From: Flavobacteriales bacterium
GTDB lineage: Bacteria > Bacteroidota > Bacteroidia > UBA10329
Direction: 5' to 3'
DNA: 64,000 nt
Assembly: GCA_020635535.1 (NCBI GenBank)
Contig: JACJZP010000007.1
Location: forward strand, 69,208-133,207
Below the pieces are notes generated by a model. That model made no database searches. It saw only the letters and a program-made list of their open reading frames with translations, and was not told the DNA's origin. A program made the translations under genes and the position numbers. Numbering within the stretch: the stretch's first letter is position 1; every line of letters starts with the position of its first letter. Of this stretch, positions 17,713 through 26,235 are shown one piece after another.

Positions 17713-18615
17713 ATGAAAAGTTTTACCCCATCGGAAATGGAAACGCCACAGTTGCACGGATTGCTGCTGAGTGCCATAGCTCCACGGCCAATTGCATTTG
17801 TTAGTACGATTGACGCAGATGGAAATCCGAATTTGGCTCCTTTCAGCTTTTTCAATGTGTTCAGTGCCAATCCGCCCATTGCCATTTTCTCGCCCGCAAG
17901 ACGGGTTAAGGGAAATACAACCAAACACACATTGGATAATGTGGAAGCCACGAAAGAATGTGTAATAAATGTGGTGAGTTACGATATGCTGCATCAGATG
18001 AATTTGGCCAGTTGCGAATTTGATACGGGTGTGAATGAGTTCGAGAAATCAGGTCTTTCGGCAATTCCTTCTGAAGTAATTAAGCCGTTCCGTGTGAAGG
18101 AAGCGCCCGTACAATTTGAATGTAAGGTTAGAGAAGTAATCCATTTGGGAGAAAATGGTGGCGCTGGGAATCTGGTGGTTTCTGAAGTTGTGAGGATGCA
18201 TTTCCGCGATGATGTGTTTGGCGAAGATGGAAATCCAGACCCGCAGAAACTCGACCTTGTTTCGCGCATGGGACAGAACTGGTATTGCCGAGCGCATGGA
18301 GAAGCGGTTTTTGAAGTTCCGAAACCTGGCCGCGTGGTAGGAATGGGTGTTGATGCCATTCCAGATAATATTCGCAACAGTTCCGTTCTTACAGGTAATG
18401 ATCTTGGGCGGCTGGGTATGAGCCCTGAACTTCCTTCGGATGAAGAAGTTTGCGCTTATTACCAGCAACCGAAAGTTAAAGGGTTATTGGAAGAGTATTC
18501 ACTAAAACCCGAACAGGTTACGCGCATTTTGCACAAAGAAGCTCACAGATTGCTTGAAGCAGGCAACACCGAGGAGGCGTGGAAATTATTACTGACCCCG
18601 AATTGTATTAAGTGA
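17713..18615 (+). CDS. Flavin reductase-like FMN-binding split-barrel protein
   Basis: Residues ~15-190 match the flavin reductase-like split barrel: an early SAIAPRPIAFVST segment, then NLAPFSFFNVFSANPP, the usual FMN-contact region. The protein is 300 aa, about 90 residues longer than simple members. The extra C-terminal part is helical and charged (LPSDEEVCAYYQQ, RILHKEAHRLLEAGN), with no recognised domain. It probably uses NAD(P)H or FMN to reduce flavin or a substrate; the partner is unknown. The stop overlaps the next start in GTGA, implying coupling to an RNA methyltransferase gene. Confidence 0.85.
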   Translation: MKSFTPSEMETPQLHGLLLSAIAPRPIAFVSTIDADGNPNLAPFSFFNVFSANPPIAIFSPARRVKGNTTKHTLDNVEATKECVINVVSYDMLHQMNLASCEFDTGVNEFEKSGLSAIPSEVIKPFRVKEAPVQFECKVREVIHLGENGGAGNLVVSEVVRMHFRDDVFGEDGNPDPQKLDLVSRMGQNWYCRAHGEAVFEVPKPGRVVGMGVDAIPDNIRNSSVLTGNDLGRLGMSPELPSDEEVCAYYQQPKVKGLLEEYSLKPEQVTRILHKEAHRLLEAGNTEEAWKLLLTPNCIK

Positions 18616-19781
18616 GCGCAGAGATCTTTCCACTTGCCGCCACTACCCTGTCCGGATTTGAAGAAATCCTTGCAGACGAATTGCGTTCGTTCGGTGCAAG
18701 AGATGTACAGATAGGAAGGCGCGCAGTGACTTTTCAAGGTGATCTGGGCTTTATTTATAAGGTCAACTTCCGTTCGCGTTTGGCGCTACGCGTTCTTAAG
18801 CCTATCAAATCGTTTGTTGCCATAAACGAAGAGGCATACTACGCTCGCATACGGTCTTTTGCTTGGGAAAAGATCATCAAGCCAGAGAACACAATGGCCA
18901 TCAGGGTAGCTCTCAACTCGCAAACGTTTCGTCATTCACATTTCATGGCGCAGAAGGCGAAAGATGCCATAGTAGATAGAATTCGGGAGAAAACCGGTGA
19001 CCGACCGAACGTTGATACAGATAAGCCGGATGTTCCTATCCATATTTACATTGAACGGGAATTTGTCACCATTTCCATGGATTCAACTGGCGATTCTTTG
19101 CACATGCGTGGCTACCGACAGATAACCGGACAAGCTCCATTGAACGAGGTTCTTGCAGCTGGAATTGTTGAACTTTCAGAATGGGATCCGACAACTCCAT
19201 TCTATGATGGCATGTGCGGTTCTGGAACTTTGGCCATTGAAGCGGCCATTAAGGGTTTGAACATGCCTCCTGGACTTTTCAGAAAACAGGGATACGCATT
19301 TGAGAAGTGGCCAGATTTTGACAAAGCATTGTTCGATACCATCGTTGAAAGCTCATTGGACAGAATGTCCGACCTAAAACTGCAGATCTATGCCTCCGAT
19401 GACAGTTCGAACGTGGTTGCAAAGGCAAAAAAGAACATTTACAATGCCGAGCTTGAAGATGAAATTGAGGTTTCTCACCTCAACTTCTTCGACCTGAAAC
19501 CGAAAGGAAAACGTGGTACGGTTGTTCTGAACCCACCTTATGGTGAGCGTATGGATAAAGAGAACATTGACGAACTCTACCAGAAGTTGGGCGATGCCTT
19601 CAAACAGAACTGGCAAGGACACACATGTTTTATCTTCTCTGGAAATTTGGGTGCATTGAAAAAGGTTGGCCTCAGATCATCCTCCAAAAAAGAGTTGTTC
19701 AACGGCTCAATAGAATGTCGTTTAGCTCGATTTGACGTTTATGAAGGTTCCAAAAAACACCGCACTGATGATCCGAGTTAA
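18612..19781 (+). CDS. THUMP-domain class I SAM-dependent RNA methyltransferase (RlmL/TrmN-like)
   Basis: The N-terminal ~160 residues form a ferredoxin-like/THUMP RNA-binding region. The second half is an N6/N2 nucleotide methyltransferase: motif I appears as FYDGMCGSGTLAIEAA and catalytic motif IV as NPPYGERM. This is the architecture of 23S rRNA guanine-2445 methyltransferase (RlmL N-terminal part, YpsC) and tRNA TrmN. The length of 389 aa fits the single-domain form. The start is GTG, inside the stop of the preceding gene. rRNA is the more likely target but this cannot be decided here. Confidence 0.88.
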   Translation: MSAEIFPLAATTLSGFEEILADELRSFGARDVQIGRRAVTFQGDLGFIYKVNFRSRLALRVLKPIKSFVAINEEAYYARIRSFAWEKIIKPENTMAIRVALNSQTFRHSHFMAQKAKDAIVDRIREKTGDRPNVDTDKPDVPIHIYIEREFVTISMDSTGDSLHMRGYRQITGQAPLNEVLAAGIVELSEWDPTTPFYDGMCGSGTLAIEAAIKGLNMPPGLFRKQGYAFEKWPDFDKALFDTIVESSLDRMSDLKLQIYASDDSSNVVAKAKKNIYNAELEDEIEVSHLNFFDLKPKGKRGTVVLNPPYGERMDKENIDELYQKLGDAFKQNWQGHTCFIFSGNLGALKKVGLRSSSKKELFNGSIECRLARFDVYEGSKKHRTDDPS

Positions 19782-22296
19782 ACTGCTATTCTTTTTGACA
19801 TTGGGAATCTCGTTGAATTCGGTCGCTCAGAATTGGCGGGAAATGATCAATGATCCTGCCATTAACTTTCGTGATGTGCAGGATGCTTTTTATGCCGAAT
19901 TTGGAGATTCCGTTGGCGGGAAAGGAACTGGTTGGAAACAATTCAAGCGCTGGGAGTGGTTCATGGAGCAACGTTTGAATGACGAAGGCGAAATGCCAAA
20001 CCACCGTTTGATCTATGAAGAGTTGAAGCGTGCACAATTGCAACAGCAATTCCGTGGTGGCAGTGGTAACTGGCAACTTATTGGCCCCATTGATGAACCA
20101 CAGAACCATTCAGGTCAATCCATTGGACGTGTATCTGCCATAGCTTTTCATCCAACAGATACAAATCAAATGTGGGCCGGTGCGCCTTCTGGAGGCTTAT
20201 GGAAATCGGTAGATAATGGCCAATCTTGGGAAACCCTGACAGATGACCTCCCGAACTTGGGTGTTTCAGAGGTGGTGGTTCATCCGTACTTTCCAGATAC
20301 AATGTATCTCAGTACGGGAGATGGCAGCTCAAGTGATACTTACACCTATGGTGTCTTAAAATCTGTTGATGGAGGACAAACTTGGGACACCACTGGTCTG
20401 AGCTTTGGTCTTAGTCAGTCACGAAATATCAGAAGGCTTCTACTCGATTCTTCCAACACAAATGTGCTCATTGCGGCAGCAACCAATGGCATATACAGAA
20501 GTGCCGATGCAGGGGTTACCTGGAGTCAGGTTCAAGCAGGAAATTTCTGCGATCTTGAGTTCAAACCATCAAATAGCGACACGGTTTATGCTTCAAGAGC
20601 AAACTCATCAGGCCCACCATTCTTCATTTCCTATGATAATGGCCAATCTTGGAATGCCAGCTCAAACGGAATGAGCGCTTCAGGTATTTCAAGAATGAAG
20701 ATCGCAGTTTCGCCTAACGACCCGAATGTTGTTTACGCTGTAGCCGGAGCAAATGACCAAAGTCTTGAAGGAGTTTACCGATCATCAGATTCTGGTGAAA
20801 ATTGGTCTTTGCAGACCAACACTCCGAATATGATGAGCGGAGATCAATTTGGAGCTGAAGGTGGCGGCCAAGCCTGGTACTCAATGGATATTGCGGTAGA
20901 TCCATTCAATGTCAATCACGTTAAAGTTGGGGGCATTAATGTTTGGGAGTCTTTTGATGGAGGTTCAACCTTCCAGCTGGATGCGCATTGGACCGGAGCA
21001 AATGGAACATATGTCCATGCCGATCAACATAGATTGATCTTCCATCCATCCACCGGTCAGTTTTATGCTGGCAATGATGGTGGCGTTTACAGACGGTCTT
21101 ACTACTTCAATGGTTATGAGATCATCAGCACTGAAATGTCCATCACACAGTTTTACCGATTAGCAAACTCCGCCTCAGACCCAACAATAATTATGGGTGG
21201 AGCTCAGGACAATGGTACTTTCCGTTGGAAAAATACACTTTGGCAGGCCGTATTTGGAGGCGATGGAATGGAAACAATGATTCACCCTTCCAATCCGAAT
21301 ATCGTGTATTGCACCATACAGCGCGGAGAACTGCACAAAAGCTTGGATGGAGGGAATGATTTTGGAGACAATATAGCACCGGCAGAAGGTGCATGGGTTA
21401 CTCCATTCATGATGGAACCCGGAGAACCGGAAGTGATATATGCTGCATCCGGCAGTAAAGTTTACAGGTCAGACCAAGGTGGTGCCGGATGGTGGGAATT
21501 CTCCCCCACAATTGCCTCATTGAATTCTGGTCCACTGGTGCTCTTGGATGTTGCTCATTCAAATACCGAGTTTGTGGTTTCAGGTTCAAGTAGAACGCTT
21601 TATCTCACTAAGGATCTGGGCTCAAATTGGAGCAACATCGTTTCAGGACTGCCTGCGCTTAATATGACCTACGTTGCTTTTGACCCGCTGGATGAAAACA
21701 CCATATGGGTTACCATGTCTGGCTACACTGATGGTAAAAAAGTTTATCGAACCCAAGATGCCGGTGAAACATGGGAAAACATGACCATGAATCTTCCAAA
21801 CCTTCCGGCCAACTGCATAGAAATTGAACGAAGCTCAACCGGAGGAGTTTATGTTGGCACTGACGTGGGAGTATATTACTGGGACAGAGACCTTACCGAA
21901 TGGGAACCCTATATGACCGGGCTTCCTAATGTGATAGTGAACGAATTGGAAATACAGGAAGATGCCAATATGATACGTGCTGCCACATACGGTCGCGGCA
22001 TTTGGGAGTCTGAAACAAGGAACTTCATCAATGTTGGAATTAATGAATTTCCAACAGAAATATCGAAGGTTAAGATCTGGCCAAACCCGGTTCAAGACAA
22101 TCTGAACATTTTGTTTGAGGTCAGTGGATCGGATTTCGATATAGTTGATGCCTATGGCCGCACCGTTAGAGCTTCTGTTAATGCATCTCAAAAAAAATCT
22201 TTGCAAATAGACATCCAACGACTTGCAAATGGCGTCTATTACCTGAGGTCTGCATCAGGTAAACTTATTGGCAGATTTATTGCAGAAACGCAATGA
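19768..22296 (+). CDS. Secreted Asp-box (sortilin/BNR-type) beta-propeller with T9SS type A sorting domain
   Basis: A signal peptide (MIRVKLLFFLTLGISLNSVAQ) leads to a long beta-propeller region built of Asp-box repeats (S/T-x-D-x-G-x-x-W). About ten can be read, including SVDNGQSW, SVDGGQTW, SADAGVTW, SSDSGENW and TQDAGETW. The last ~75 residues are a type A T9SS sorting domain: WPNPVQDNLNI, then NGVYYLR and a Lys/Arg-rich end. The protein should be exported through the outer membrane and anchored or released. Asp-box propellers occur in sialidases and sortilins; no sialidase catalytic arginine triad is evident. An ATG at 19741 is also possible; 19768 is preferred for the signal peptide. Confidence 0.85.
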   Translation: MIRVKLLFFLTLGISLNSVAQNWREMINDPAINFRDVQDAFYAEFGDSVGGKGTGWKQFKRWEWFMEQRLNDEGEMPNHRLIYEELKRAQLQQQFRGGSGNWQLIGPIDEPQNHSGQSIGRVSAIAFHPTDTNQMWAGAPSGGLWKSVDNGQSWETLTDDLPNLGVSEVVVHPYFPDTMYLSTGDGSSSDTYTYGVLKSVDGGQTWDTTGLSFGLSQSRNIRRLLLDSSNTNVLIAAATNGIYRSADAGVTWSQVQAGNFCDLEFKPSNSDTVYASRANSSGPPFFISYDNGQSWNASSNGMSASGISRMKIAVSPNDPNVVYAVAGANDQSLEGVYRSSDSGENWSLQTNTPNMMSGDQFGAEGGGQAWYSMDIAVDPFNVNHVKVGGINVWESFDGGSTFQLDAHWTGANGTYVHADQHRLIFHPSTGQFYAGNDGGVYRRSYYFNGYEIISTEMSITQFYRLANSASDPTIIMGGAQDNGTFRWKNTLWQAVFGGDGMETMIHPSNPNIVYCTIQRGELHKSLDGGNDFGDNIAPAEGAWVTPFMMEPGEPEVIYAASGSKVYRSDQGGAGWWEFSPTIASLNSGPLVLLDVAHSNTEFVVSGSSRTLYLTKDLGSNWSNIVSGLPALNMTYVAFDPLDENTIWVTMSGYTDGKKVYRTQDAGETWENMTMNLPNLPANCIEIERSSTGGVYVGTDVGVYYWDRDLTEWEPYMTGLPNVIVNELEIQEDANMIRAATYGRGIWESETRNFINVGINEFPTEISKVKIWPNPVQDNLNILFEVSGSDFDIVDAYGRTVRASVNASQKKSLQIDIQRLANGVYYLRSASGKLIGRFIAETQ

Positions 22297-22358
22297 ACAA
22301 TTGAAGAATGTGTAAGTTTAGTGTTCAAACATCAATTTAAAACCAATTAATCATTAAC

Positions 22359-22952
22359 ATGAAAAAGCAACTAGCAATCTTATCAGGAATCATGGCTTTC
22401 ATGGTACTTGTGGCATTCAAACCCACTTCAGTATCAGACGGTTTTTATACGATAGATACCGAGCAAAGTGTGGTAAACTGGGTAGGCTCCAAGATCACTG
22501 GAAAAACACACACAGGAACTGTGAAACTTGTTGAAGGAGGACTGATGGTCGCAGGAGGAAAGGTTGATCATGGCAAATTCACCATTGACATGACCTCGAT
22601 CAATGTGACCGACCTTGATGGTGACATGAAACAAAAATTGGAAGGTCACCTTAAAAATGACGATTTCTTTGCCGTTGATAAACACAAAACTGCACGTCTG
22701 GTAATTGTTGATGTAAGAGGTGACGAGCTGACGGCAGAACTTACCATAAAGGGAATCACCAATAAAGTTACTTTTCCGGCAAAAGTTGTATTCAGCGATA
22801 ACGGAACCATGACTGCTACTGCGAAGATCGAAGTGGACCGCTCTAAATTCGATGTGCGTTACGGCTCTGGCTCATTCTTCGATGACCTTGGAGATAAAGC
22901 AATCGATGACATCATTAAATTTGAAGTTAAGCTTGTAGGAAAAGCAAGTTGA
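22359..22952 (+). CDS. YceI family periplasmic lipid-binding protein
   Basis: The product has an N-terminal signal peptide and then the YceI fold: VDHGKFTIDMTSINVTDL, KHKTARLVI and DRSKFDVRYGSGSFF are family landmarks. YceI proteins are small periplasmic lipocalin-like beta-barrels that bind polyisoprenoids or amphiphiles; the E. coli member is base-induced. The length of 197 aa is usual. The gene is monocistronic: a long spacer precedes it and an intrinsic terminator follows. Its ligand here is unknown. Confidence 0.92.
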   Translation: MKKQLAILSGIMAFMVLVAFKPTSVSDGFYTIDTEQSVVNWVGSKITGKTHTGTVKLVEGGLMVAGGKVDHGKFTIDMTSINVTDLDGDMKQKLEGHLKNDDFFAVDKHKTARLVIVDVRGDELTAELTIKGITNKVTFPAKVVFSDNGTMTATAKIEVDRSKFDVRYGSGSFFDDLGDKAIDDIIKFEVKLVGKAS

Positions 22953-22974
22953 CCAAACAACAAGTGCCATTGAT

Positions 22975-23000
22975 AGCCCCGATGATCGGGGCTTTTTTTT
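22975..23000 (+). terminator. Intrinsic terminator after the YceI gene
   Basis: A short GC-rich hairpin (AGCCC pairing with GGGCT) is followed by eight T. The next gene's promoter box starts five bases later. Confidence 0.85.
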
Positions 23001-23004
23001 GCTC

Positions 23005-23012
23005 TACATTTG
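23005..23012 (+). promoter_or_regulatory. TAnnTTTG -7 box, 4 nt before start codon
   Basis: TACATTTG is followed by CCGC and then the ATG at 23017. Terminator, promoter box and start codon fit within about 45 bases, and no -33 TTTG is possible without using the terminator's T-run. Confidence 0.7.
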
Positions 23013-23016
23013 CCGC

Positions 23017-24192
23017 ATGCCAACCGAACGCGAACGATTGCTTCAGCACCTCGCTCCTACTTCCAACAGCCCTATAGGTTTGGAAATTTCAAGAGCCGAA
23101 GGGGTTTATATGTTCGACCCGAGCGGAAGAAGATACCTCGACCTTATTGCTGGAATTTCAGTGAGCAATGTAGGCCACAGACATCCGAAGGTGGTGGAAG
23201 CCATAAAGACACAGGCCGATAAGCATTTGCACTTGATGGTCTACGGAGAATATGTTCAATCTCCTCAGATACGGTTTGCCAATGAACTTACAGAGGTGCT
23301 TCCGCCAAATTTGAACTCTGTCTATTTCGTGAATTCAGGAAGCGAGGCAGTAGAGGGCGCTATCAAATTGGCAAGAAAAGCTACAGCCAGAAAAGGCCTC
23401 ATCTGTTTTGAAAACGCATATCACGGCAGTTCTAATGGAGCATTGAGCCTCATGGGAAATGAAGAGTTCAAACATCCATTCTACCCACTGTTGCCCGAAA
23501 CCTCAACCATTAGGCACAACAATTTTGATGACCTGAAAGCCATTACCAAAGAGACGGCTGCCGTTTTCTTGGAAACCATTCAGGGCGAAGCAGGTATTCG
23601 AGTTCCGAGCGCAGATTTCATGCAAGCACTTCGTAAGCAGTGCAATGATACTGGAGCACTGTTGGTCCTTGATGAGATTCAATGTGGTTTTGGCCGAACG
23701 GGGAAAATGTTCGCATTTGAGCATTTCGATATTGTACCAGATATTCTCTTGCTTGCCAAAGGAATGGGCGGAGGTATGCCTATCGGTGCATTCATTGCGT
23801 CCAAAGAGCTAATGTCAACCCTGAGTCACAATCCGATACTCGGTCACATCACAACATTTGGCGGCCACCCTGTCTCTTGCGCAGCAGGTTCGGCCTGTCT
23901 ATCTGTCATACGCGAAAATGATCTGGCTCAAGAAGCCGAGAGAAAAGGACAGCTTTTCCGGAAGCTACTGACAAACAATGAGGTACGGGAAATACGCGGC
24001 AAAGGATTGATGCTTGCCGTACAACTGCGAGATAGTGAGCAGTTATTTGCCGCCATTGATCGCTGTATAGAAAATGGCATTGTAACAGATTGGTTCCTTT
24101 TTTGTGATAGCGCGATGCGCATAGCCCCACCACTTACCATATCGGAGGAGGAAATTGCTGAGGCATGCCGAATTATTAATGAATCCATATAA
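23017..24192 (+). CDS. Class III PLP-dependent aminotransferase (acetylornithine/ornithine type)
   Basis: This 391-aa fold-type I enzyme shows FVNSGSEAVEGA (phosphate-binding region), the pair ENAYHGSS, LDEIQCGFGRTG (Asp contacting the PLP ring nitrogen) and LLLAKGMGGGMPIGA, in which Lys forms the Schiff base. It resembles acetylornithine and ornithine aminotransferases as well as other omega-amino acid aminotransferases. No arginine-biosynthesis neighbours are present, so the substrate stays open. A frame extension to a TTG at 22999 runs through the terminator and promoter and is rejected in favour of the ATG at 23017. Confidence 0.9.
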   Translation: MPTERERLLQHLAPTSNSPIGLEISRAEGVYMFDPSGRRYLDLIAGISVSNVGHRHPKVVEAIKTQADKHLHLMVYGEYVQSPQIRFANELTEVLPPNLNSVYFVNSGSEAVEGAIKLARKATARKGLICFENAYHGSSNGALSLMGNEEFKHPFYPLLPETSTIRHNNFDDLKAITKETAAVFLETIQGEAGIRVPSADFMQALRKQCNDTGALLVLDEIQCGFGRTGKMFAFEHFDIVPDILLLAKGMGGGMPIGAFIASKELMSTLSHNPILGHITTFGGHPVSCAAGSACLSVIRENDLAQEAERKGQLFRKLLTNNEVREIRGKGLMLAVQLRDSEQLFAAIDRCIENGIVTDWFLFCDSAMRIAPPLTISEEEIAEACRIINESI

Positions 24193-24199
24193 ACCTAAA

Positions 24200-25063
24200 A
24201 TGAATAGATTTTTCTCTGGCCTCGCGGCCTCGCTCATTGTCATCGGCTCTTCAATCGGAAGCTTTGCTCAAGAAACCAATTCACTGCTCTGGAAAGTTTC
24301 CGGAAAAGACATGAACAAGCCATCTTACCTGTTCGGTACCATACACATGCTACCGCAAGACAAGTATTTCTTCACCGAAAAAATGCAGGAAGCCTTTAAT
24401 AGCAGTGATGTTCTGGCCCTTGAGGCAGAGCTCGAAGTTCCGTTGGCAGAGCAAATGAAAATGGCTTCGCAAATGATCATGCCCGAAGGCAAAAGTTGGG
24501 CTGACTATATGACTGCTGATGAATATGCGTTGGTAAAATCCGCTTTTGTAGACTCACTTGGCATTAAAGAGAAAAAGGTGGACAAGTATTCAAAGATCAG
24601 ACCCATTTACATAAGCGGCCTGATAATGAATGAGCTCTTAGGAAAGGTTAAGATGTATGAACAGGAATTAACCTCCATTGCCAAGAAAGACAGTAAAGAG
24701 ATAATTGGCCTTGAAACGATACAGGAACAGATGGAAATCGTTTCCAATATCCCTATTGAAGATCAGATCGATGATCTTAAATCGACAACTGCAAGCATGA
24801 TGCGTGATTACAATGAGATGCTGGATGCTTACATTGCTCAAGATCTAAAGGCACTTGAAGCTACTTCTCAAGAAAGTGAATCGTTCGATAAGATGGAAGC
24901 AAAACTACTTACGGAACGCAATGATCGCTGGACAAAGGCAATTCAGGAGAAGTTGGGTGATAAATCTTACTTCTTTGCAGTTGGAGCTATGCATCTGGTT
25001 GGAGAAAGCGGTCTTATCAATCAGTTGCAAAAAGCAGGTTATTCCGTTGAGGCGGTGAAATAA
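24200..25063 (+). CDS. TraB/GumN family protein, exported
   Basis: After a signal peptide (MNRFFSGLAASLIVIGSSIG, mature from about GSFAQ) the protein shows the two TraB/GumN hallmarks: YLFGTIHMLP near the N-terminus and FFAVGAMHLVGESGL near the C-terminus. These Gly-Thr-x-His and Gly-Ala-x-His motifs probably bind metal in a Tiki-like protease fold. It starts 7 bp after the aminotransferase gene and is probably co-transcribed, though the functional link is obscure. The frame is open further back, but only the ATG at 24200 gives a signal peptide. The biological role of bacterial members is unknown. Confidence 0.88.
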   Translation: MNRFFSGLAASLIVIGSSIGSFAQETNSLLWKVSGKDMNKPSYLFGTIHMLPQDKYFFTEKMQEAFNSSDVLALEAELEVPLAEQMKMASQMIMPEGKSWADYMTADEYALVKSAFVDSLGIKEKKVDKYSKIRPIYISGLIMNELLGKVKMYEQELTSIAKKDSKEIIGLETIQEQMEIVSNIPIEDQIDDLKSTTASMMRDYNEMLDAYIAQDLKALEATSQESESFDKMEAKLLTERNDRWTKAIQEKLGDKSYFFAVGAMHLVGESGLINQLQKAGYSVEAVK

Positions 25064-25088
25064 CCATCTTTGTCAACCAAGAAAATAA

Positions 25089-25628
25089 GTGGTTTTGAAC
25101 AGAACAGCACAGTTAAAAGACAAGCGGTATCAGAAAACGCTATCCTTCATGAAACGAAATCTGAAGGATGGCGTCAAATTGCTGGATCTTGGTACTGAAA
25201 ATCCATTTACACCATATTTGAAAGAGGCAGGATATTCAGTTGTAAACACCCAAGGAGAGAATCTCGATACCGATTATCAGAAATACACTGATACTGATGC
25301 AGAATGCGTAACAGCATTCGAGATCTTTGAACATATGCTGGCTCCATTCAACATTCTTAATGGGCTGAAAACAAAGAAACTGATCGCCTCGGTTCCGCTA
25401 AAACTGTGGTTTGCAGATGCTTACTGGAATGACAAGGATGATTGGGATAAGCATTATCATGAATTTGAACCAAAACAGTTCGACTTTCTGCTTGAGAAAA
25501 CAGGATGGAAAATCAAGGATAGCGAGCTTTGGACCTCGGCCGACTGGAATCAACTTGGAATCCGTCCTCTGTTAAGACACTTCACCCCGCGTTACTATAT
25601 TGTTTATTGCGAGCGGGAAGCTCAGTAG
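25089..25628 (+). CDS. Methyltransferase-like protein with degenerate SAM motif
   Basis: The 179-aa protein resembles class I methyltransferases of the Methyltransf_11/12 kind: LLDLGTENPF takes the place of motif I, a strand containing LIASVP stands for the post-IV region, and the HYHEFEPKQFDFLLEKTGW segment is common in small SAM enzymes. Motif I has only one of the usual glycines, so SAM binding is doubtful. A stop codon lies immediately before the first codon, so the start is GTG at 25089 or TTG at 25095; no ATG occurs until residue 21. The 3' end overlaps the convergent CoA-binding gene by 7 bp. Confidence 0.7.
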   Translation: MVLNRTAQLKDKRYQKTLSFMKRNLKDGVKLLDLGTENPFTPYLKEAGYSVVNTQGENLDTDYQKYTDTDAECVTAFEIFEHMLAPFNILNGLKTKKLIASVPLKLWFADAYWNDKDDWDKHYHEFEPKQFDFLLEKTGWKIKDSELWTSADWNQLGIRPLLRHFTPRYYIVYCEREAQ

Positions 25629-25981
25629 TTTCCTAAGCTGAGCATTACAAGCGTACAGGCAACTTCAACCTCAATTCCTTGTTTTCGCAGCAATTCCATG
25701 AACTGCTGATTTTCGGTTCCCGGATTGAAGATCACCCTCTTTGGATTCAATTGGATGATCTTTGAATAGAACTCCTGTTGGCGCATTGGATTCAGGTAAA
25801 GCGTTACCGTGTGGAATTCTTCACTTGGCCATTCCGTATGTATAGGAACACCCATTATTTCTGCCGTTTGCAGTCCGAACGCATAGACCGAATGACCATG
25901 ATGTTTCAACCTTACCACAGCTTCATATGAGTAGCGGTCAGGTTTCGGACTTGCTCCTACCACCAATGTCTTCTTGTCCAT
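25622..25981 (-). CDS. CoA-binding (YccU-type) Rossmann protein
   Basis: This 119-aa single-domain protein has the CoA-binding fold: VVGASPKPDRYS (nucleotide loop), GHSVYAFGLQ, IFNPGTENQQ, and EVEVACTLVMLS containing the late Cys. Relatives bind CoA or NAD and resemble the succinyl-CoA synthetase alpha N-domain. The open frame reaches back through the upstream terminator, but the conserved start is the ATG at 25981. A CAACTTTG box eight bases before the ATG is a near match to the promoter consensus. Confidence 0.85.
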   Translation of the reverse strand: MDKKTLVVGASPKPDRYSYEAVVRLKHHGHSVYAFGLQTAEIMGVPIHTEWPSEEFHTVTLYLNPMRQQEFYSKIIQLNPKRVIFNPGTENQQFMELLRKQGIEVEVACTLVMLSLGNY

Positions 25982-26005
25982 TATACGTTCAAAGTTGGGT
26001 GAAAC

Positions 26006-26034
26006 AAAAATTCCCTTCCGAAACCGGAAGGGAA
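26006..26034 (-). terminator. Intrinsic terminator after tRNA-Ser
   Basis: A perfect 10-bp stem (26011-26020 with 26025-26034) has a 4-nt loop and is followed by five T on the minus strand. It ends the tRNA-Ser transcript before the CoA-binding gene. Confidence 0.9.
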
Positions 26035-26044
26035 TCTGTTCACT

Positions 26045-26132
<88 letters not shown>

Positions 26133-26137
26133 GAGCG

Positions 26138-26145
26138 CAAAAGTA
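26138..26145 (-). promoter_or_regulatory. TAnnTTTG -7 box, 5 nt before mature tRNA-Ser
   Basis: TACTTTTG on the minus strand ends 5 nt before the mature 5' end of the tRNA, so the primary transcript can have at most a very short 5' leader. Confidence 0.65.
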
Positions 26146-26222
26146 AAAGTTTTTCAATTCGTAGAACTGTAATTTAACAAGTCAATATGTTGAGCATTTA
26201 TTTCGTTTCGTTGTTCTAGTGG

Positions 26223-26230
26223 TAACTTTG
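26223..26230 (+). promoter_or_regulatory. TAnnTTTG -7 box, 5 nt before start codon
   Basis: TAACTTTG, then CATTC, then the ATG at 26236. The upstream TTTCGTTTCGTTG stretch offers only a weak -33 match. Confidence 0.7.
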
Positions 26231-26235
26231 CATTC

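Noticed and set aside
22999..23016. TTG start for the class III aminotransferase
   Set aside because: It would begin in the T-run of the preceding terminator and pass through the promoter box; the ATG at 23017 fits the family start.
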